A stretch of 64,000 nt of DNA, taken from positions 25,912,008-25,976,007 of the forward strand of contig CM049313.1 of assembly GCA_026874595.1 (NCBI GenBank), read 5' to 3'. Positions within the stretch are counted from its first letter, which is position 1. Each line of letters starts with the position of its first letter. Positions 60,018-64,000 of this stretch are shown piece by piece. The notes beneath the pieces were generated by a model, which did no database searches, was not told the DNA's origin, and worked only from the letters and a program-made list of their open reading frames with translations. Source of the DNA: Sipunculus nudus (Eukaryota > Annelida > Sipuncula > Golfingiida > Sipunculidae). A program made the position numbers and the translations under genes.

Positions 60018-60375
60018 CAGGGCCGTAGCTAGGATTAATGGAGGGGAGGGGATTGTTATATTTGACAAAGGCAACTGAAGCTTATGTAAATATAAATAAA
60101 TGTATATATACACATAAACGTTTAATAAGATGAATAAATAAAAAAATATCATATGTGCAGGATCAAACCTAAAGAATTACCAATAAACAATAAATAAATA
60201 ATGGTATGTGCAATGGTATATATTGAAATATGTATTGTGTCTCAGAAAATGTAATCATTATTAGACTTAGTCAAATTCCGGGAGGTCGGGGAGTACTGGA
60301 ATTTGAGGGGTGGGGGAGGGTGGACAGGGGGGGGGGGGGGTTGAAATGACCCCTTGCGCCTTCGCTACGCCCCTG
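60018..60375. mobile_element. 358-bp hAT-like MITE (target duplication not intact)
   Basis: The left tip CAGGGCCGTAGCTAGGATTA and right tip TTCGCTACGCCCCTG (inverted CAGGGGCGTAGCGAA) are terminal inverted repeats. Subterminal GGAGGGGAGGGG and a G-run near 60328-60341 resemble the other two hAT-like elements. The flanking octamers (TCACTAAT and ACTATAGT) do not match, so the duplication is lost or the ends are shifted. No coding. Confidence 0.6.
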
Positions 60376-61918
60376 ACTATAGTAAAGTGACTTGCATGGA
60401 GTATGAGTTCCCAGGACAGTCACATAATATTTTCACGATTTTATACCAGAGAATAAATAATGCTAATTACTACCGTAAATTATCGAGAAAAGTTTCATGG
60501 GGAGGTAAGTTTGGGGGCATCCCCAGTCCCATACTCTGGATTTTTTTAATATTATGCAATGACAAGAAGGCGGCACTTTTTACAGTGGACAGAGGATTTA
60601 CTGCTCCTGATATTACTCACTGACCATGGTCATTAATGTCCACAACAATGGTCAACAAGTCTCGTGCCTGGTCCCCTGCATGTGAACATACATTTAAACA
60701 GAAATAAATATTTCATCAGTTTTAGTATCAGACTTTTCAGTATCATGCAAAAAGTAAAATAAAAATGTGAGACTTTTTAGCGGAAAAAGAATTTTTTTCT
60801 GAGAGAATGCATGGAGTGACAAAATTCTGTTTTTTTTTTTTTTTTTGTTTTTTTTTTCAAAATCGCAATACAAAACTTATCATTTTTGAGTTTAGACTAA
60901 GCATAAAACATATACAGAGTAATTCCTAAAATTTAATGTTGAAAATAAACTTTTATTAGGATGCACTTGGTAGGGGTTTGATAATAAACGTTACAATATT
61001 AACATCTACATAGAATCAATTGTACGGGAAGCAAGTCAACTAAAGCGGAGCTGGTGGTTTTACAGTGACGTCAGATAACGCAGGCCATTCATCTGCAGAG
61101 GATATTAATATAAGTGAGGGCGTGCTGCGTACTGTGACAGGACGGACTGGCGATCCGATGTGTTATAAAACATAAACGAAACAAAGAACAGTCACTATAC
61201 GAGCACTAAATCACACTGACGCTTACCTGCTCCAAGTCCATATTTTAAATGTACGACAGAAAAACATGTCCCCCGCTGTCAAAATATGTCGTTTCCTACT
61301 GTTTCAAAGATAAAAGGAAGAAAACAAGTGACCCTGCACGTTGAGGGAGCCTTCTTTCTGCTGGGCTGTCACGGTTAAAGGAATGTGGTGAGTTTTGTAA
61401 CAAGCCATCCATCGCCCACAAAATAAAGCAGGGCGTTACGAAAGCCCTCACAGACAACATTACACGTTTTTTGAAGGGTTTGATTAAAACCATGCACGGC
61501 CGTCAGTCAGCTTTAGGAATCCACATCCATGTGAGAACCCACGACGTTAGCGATACAGGTTGACAAATGTCCAACTTCAGAACTCCAATACAATTGTTTC
61601 TAATTTTATTTTTTAAATACCTTCAAATATCTGTGGACATTTGATCGTCTACATTTTCTCATAAACAATCACAGCTGATCTCTTGTCTTTTTCCTGTCTC
61701 TGTTTTGGAGACTTTAATTATTTCTCCTAATTGCAACCAATGAATAACCAGTGTTTAGCCTCAATAACTCCCAAATCTGCCAGTTTTTTAATTACTTTCA
61801 ATATGCTTTCGAAATTCGATATATTCATATATTGTAATTCAATAATCGTAATGAAATCATTAATATATATTCACTTGTTTTAAAATAATGTAATACGTAT
61901 TTGTATTGACATGCAAAG

Positions 61919-61991
<73 letters not shown>

Positions 61992-63270
61992 CAGGCGAAA
62001 CAGGACCTCGCAAACAAATATAACTTGTCAAATGCTGATTGACATTACTTTTTCAAAGAAAACAGGGTTCTGTACACACGTTTCTCTCGTCAGGGAACAG
62101 GTGTGGTATGCACTATGCAAGTGCATGTTTATGACATGACAAACAATAATTTCTTTAATGCTTTACTTTAGCATATCATTTCTTTGAAGAAATTATGACA
62201 GTTTTTTTCATGCACAGTTTTACTTGGCAGAGTGTGCGGCTTTATTTATCTGCAGAGAAAATAAGAAAAGTACACAAACACATAAAACAGAATTAAAAGC
62301 TGAAAAGAACTTAAATATTAAGTATGTTGACATTGTTTAAGAAAGTTAATTTCATGTCGCACCTGACACAGCAAGGCAGGAGGCCGCGGAACTCAACCGA
62401 GCAGAGGACCTGGTCACCAGGAAGATGTATTCAACAGAAAGTATAGTTCATCCCTTTTTTTGTCTGTGTTGCAGATTTTCATAGTAATGTACTGATGAAT
62501 GTCACTTTATTTTGTAGAGGTGGTTTTTATGAGATAGTATACATGACCCCATGCGGGGTCGGATGCCGGTGCATATACACTTTCCTCCAACCAGGAATAG
62601 TCACCTCGTGCAAGAATTCATACTGATATGAGAGGTGTGTCTTATTGATAAACATCTATCATTGTTAAATTTTGTTGGTGCTTTCTTTACTTTACTCGTA
62701 AACTTCCTCGGTATTTTGGGAGTGACAAGCTGCCAAGCCGTTATTGTTATCTTCGCCAGCAGATTGTCATCACTGCGGTATAGCTGGGTGTATCTGGCAC
62801 TTCACGTAGTCTAGCATGCACACTAAATTGTAATGTTCACATTCCAGAATGAATGACATCATGTTTACTGGATAACGACAGTTATTTTGACCAAGTGGTC
62901 TCGGCAGGACATGCGCAACATATGCCAACAATTACAGCTAAACAGTGCACAAACATGTCTAGTGGGGGAATGAAATGGATTTCTGTATTACTGTTGTCTA
63001 CGGGATGAAGCTGTCCAGGATCTATTGATGTATGGATCTAGACGGGAAAATCAAGGTCGATCCGTCAAACCATGTATAATTCACAAAAAAAAAAAAAACG
63101 ACGGGCCGCTAGTTTTGTGTATGAGATAAAGCTACCCGAGACCTTTGCACCTAAAGAACAAGTGGCTGTATTTGTTTCTCCTGTATAACATCTACAAAGG
63201 TCCTGAAGTCGGAGCCTCTGTTGGAAACTTTAAAAATAAATTCTGATACGAAACTTATTTTTACCGGAGA
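60376..63270. other. Mostly unique non-coding DNA
   Basis: Contains the possible promoter at 61066, a (TA)n tract (61921-61984), T-runs at 60830-60858 and an A-run at 63087-63098. 62355-62440 has a codon-like open stretch but weak splice signals. GACCCCATGCGGGGTC near 62546 is a small hairpin. Confidence 0.4.
61066..61140 (+). promoter_or_regulatory. Possible promoter: full CRE plus TATA-like box
   Basis: A perfect cAMP-response element palindrome TGACGTCA lies at 61066-61073. It is followed 36 bp later by TATAAG (61109-61114) in a locally GC-rich stretch (GAGGGCGTGCTGCGTACTG). Expected transcription start would be near 61140. No downstream coding exon was identified, so this is a weak inference from motif spacing. 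Confidence 0.25.
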
Positions 63271-63334
63271 GTTTATTGTTTCTTCAGTCCAATAAGGCCG
63301 ATGCTCCTCACGCTGCGGTTATACACTGCAGTCG

Positions 63335-63462
63335 TGCATCCAGCTCCAAATTTTTAACATTCGACACCCGCTCTCGTTCGTCTGTTTCTTGGCTCTGTGC
63401 CAGAACCGAATGTAATCGGACCAAGGGCAGGTGTCACATGTTTAAATTTGGAGCTGGATGCA
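63335..63462. repeat. Inverted repeat, ~25-bp arms with 77-bp loop
   Basis: TGCATCCAGCTCCAAATTTT..ACAT at 63335-63360 is an inverted copy of ATGT..AAATTTGGAGCTGGATGCA at 63438-63462, with one small indel. Just inside, GACACC (63363) and GGTGTC (63430) extend the pairing. GGCTCTGTGCCAGAAC in the loop is echoed by GCTCTGTGCCAGCC at about 63497. It could be a small foldback element or a hairpin-forming transcript; no gene context is visible. Confidence 0.65.
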
Positions 63463-64000
63463 CAATGCGACACCACGCTCTGATAACAATTCTTTGCTCT
63501 GTGCCAGCCCTGGTGGTAAGACCTAGAGAATATTATTGTACAAAGCAGCGTTAACAACGAGAGAGGTCTGGGGCGACAGCAGTGTGTAACCGCTGCATGA
63601 GGGGCGTAAAGAAGGCCAGGAAGATCAGGGATTGTGTATATTATTTTCTCACAATCCTGGGACGAATGTAGTGTAGCCAAACTATCCCCTCCAGGCAGTC
63701 CCTGAGAAGAATTTTTTTACTACAGGTCTTTGATTGGCCAAAGATTAAAAAAATATTGGACTGATACTGATCAATTTAATTTGAGATGATACTAAACAAA
63801 TAAATATCAAACAGTGTTTATAAGGGAACCTATAACCAACCAGAGCAAGCAAAGCCATTCACTGTTCTATTTCAGGTCACAGTTTTATAACCTCAGGTCA
63901 AATGAATAAATAAGACCATAAAATCTTCAAAATTTAGGAAGATAGGTTAACATATGTACAATAGCATGTTTTATTTTTACCAAATATTAGACGCACGGCC
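63463..64000. other. Non-coding DNA to window end
   Basis: No gene, RNA or element terminus recognised. AT-rich from about 63710. Confidence 0.4.

Overview
The window looks like intergenic or deep intronic DNA of an animal, most likely a bivalve or another mollusc. It is AT-rich and dense in (TA)n microsatellites. It carries several classes of eukaryotic transposon debris and has no intact multi-domain gene on either strand. The mollusc assignment is an inference. It rests on pearl/HINE-like elements (conserved ends around a tandem-repeat core), short Helitrons, Ty3/gypsy and Jockey-like remnants and a tRNA-derived SINE; no species marker was recognised. No rRNA gene, functional tRNA gene or complete protein-coding gene could be supported. 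The long open frames in this window are by-products of minisatellites whose unit length is, or averages, a multiple of three. One candidate exon (minus strand, 52394-52788) is worth testing.

Layout. 1-5.4 kb: AT-rich DNA with a 21-bp minisatellite (1588-2133) and a short element of repeat family A (3207-3817). 5.4-15 kb: mostly old repeats. These are a decayed array (5400-6240), family A element A2 (7003-10895, a ~338-bp core in seven copies) interrupted by family B element B1 (9381-10712), Helitron ends (11201; 12574-12703) and a second family B copy (13523-14989). 15-21.4 kb: a SINE (minus), another family A copy, a 627-bp inverted-repeat transposon (16345-16971), a dead Ty3/gypsy retrotransposon (about 17266-20570) and a two-copy 333-bp duplication. 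23.98-27.57 kb: an 80-copy 43-bp satellite with 988-bp higher-order structure. 27.6-29 kb: a foldback element, a Jockey-type LINE fragment (minus) and a family A copy. 29.2-34.1 kb: a 51-bp minisatellite of about 96 copies. 35.7-36.2 kb: a short hAT-like element with a perfect 8-bp target duplication. 39.6-43.4 kb: two further inverted-repeat transposons. 44.1-45.2 and 47.6-50 kb: 38-bp and 43/44-bp arrays, with a LINE fragment between them. 50-53 kb: comparatively unique DNA holding the candidate exon. 53.2-55.6 kb: a 2.4-kb hAT-like element with a perfect 8-bp target duplication. 55.7-58.05 kb: a 23-bp array. 58-64 kb: mostly unique AT-rich DNA with a third hAT-like element and a possible CRE/TATA promoter near 61.07-61.11 kb.

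The genes do not form a pathway. What connects the window is repeat biology. Six sizeable minisatellites total roughly 14-15 kb. Two unrelated-looking element families, and a third decayed repeat, share one 12-bp palindrome (GGTGGCGCCACC). Several arrays show nested, recent amplification of blocks of units.
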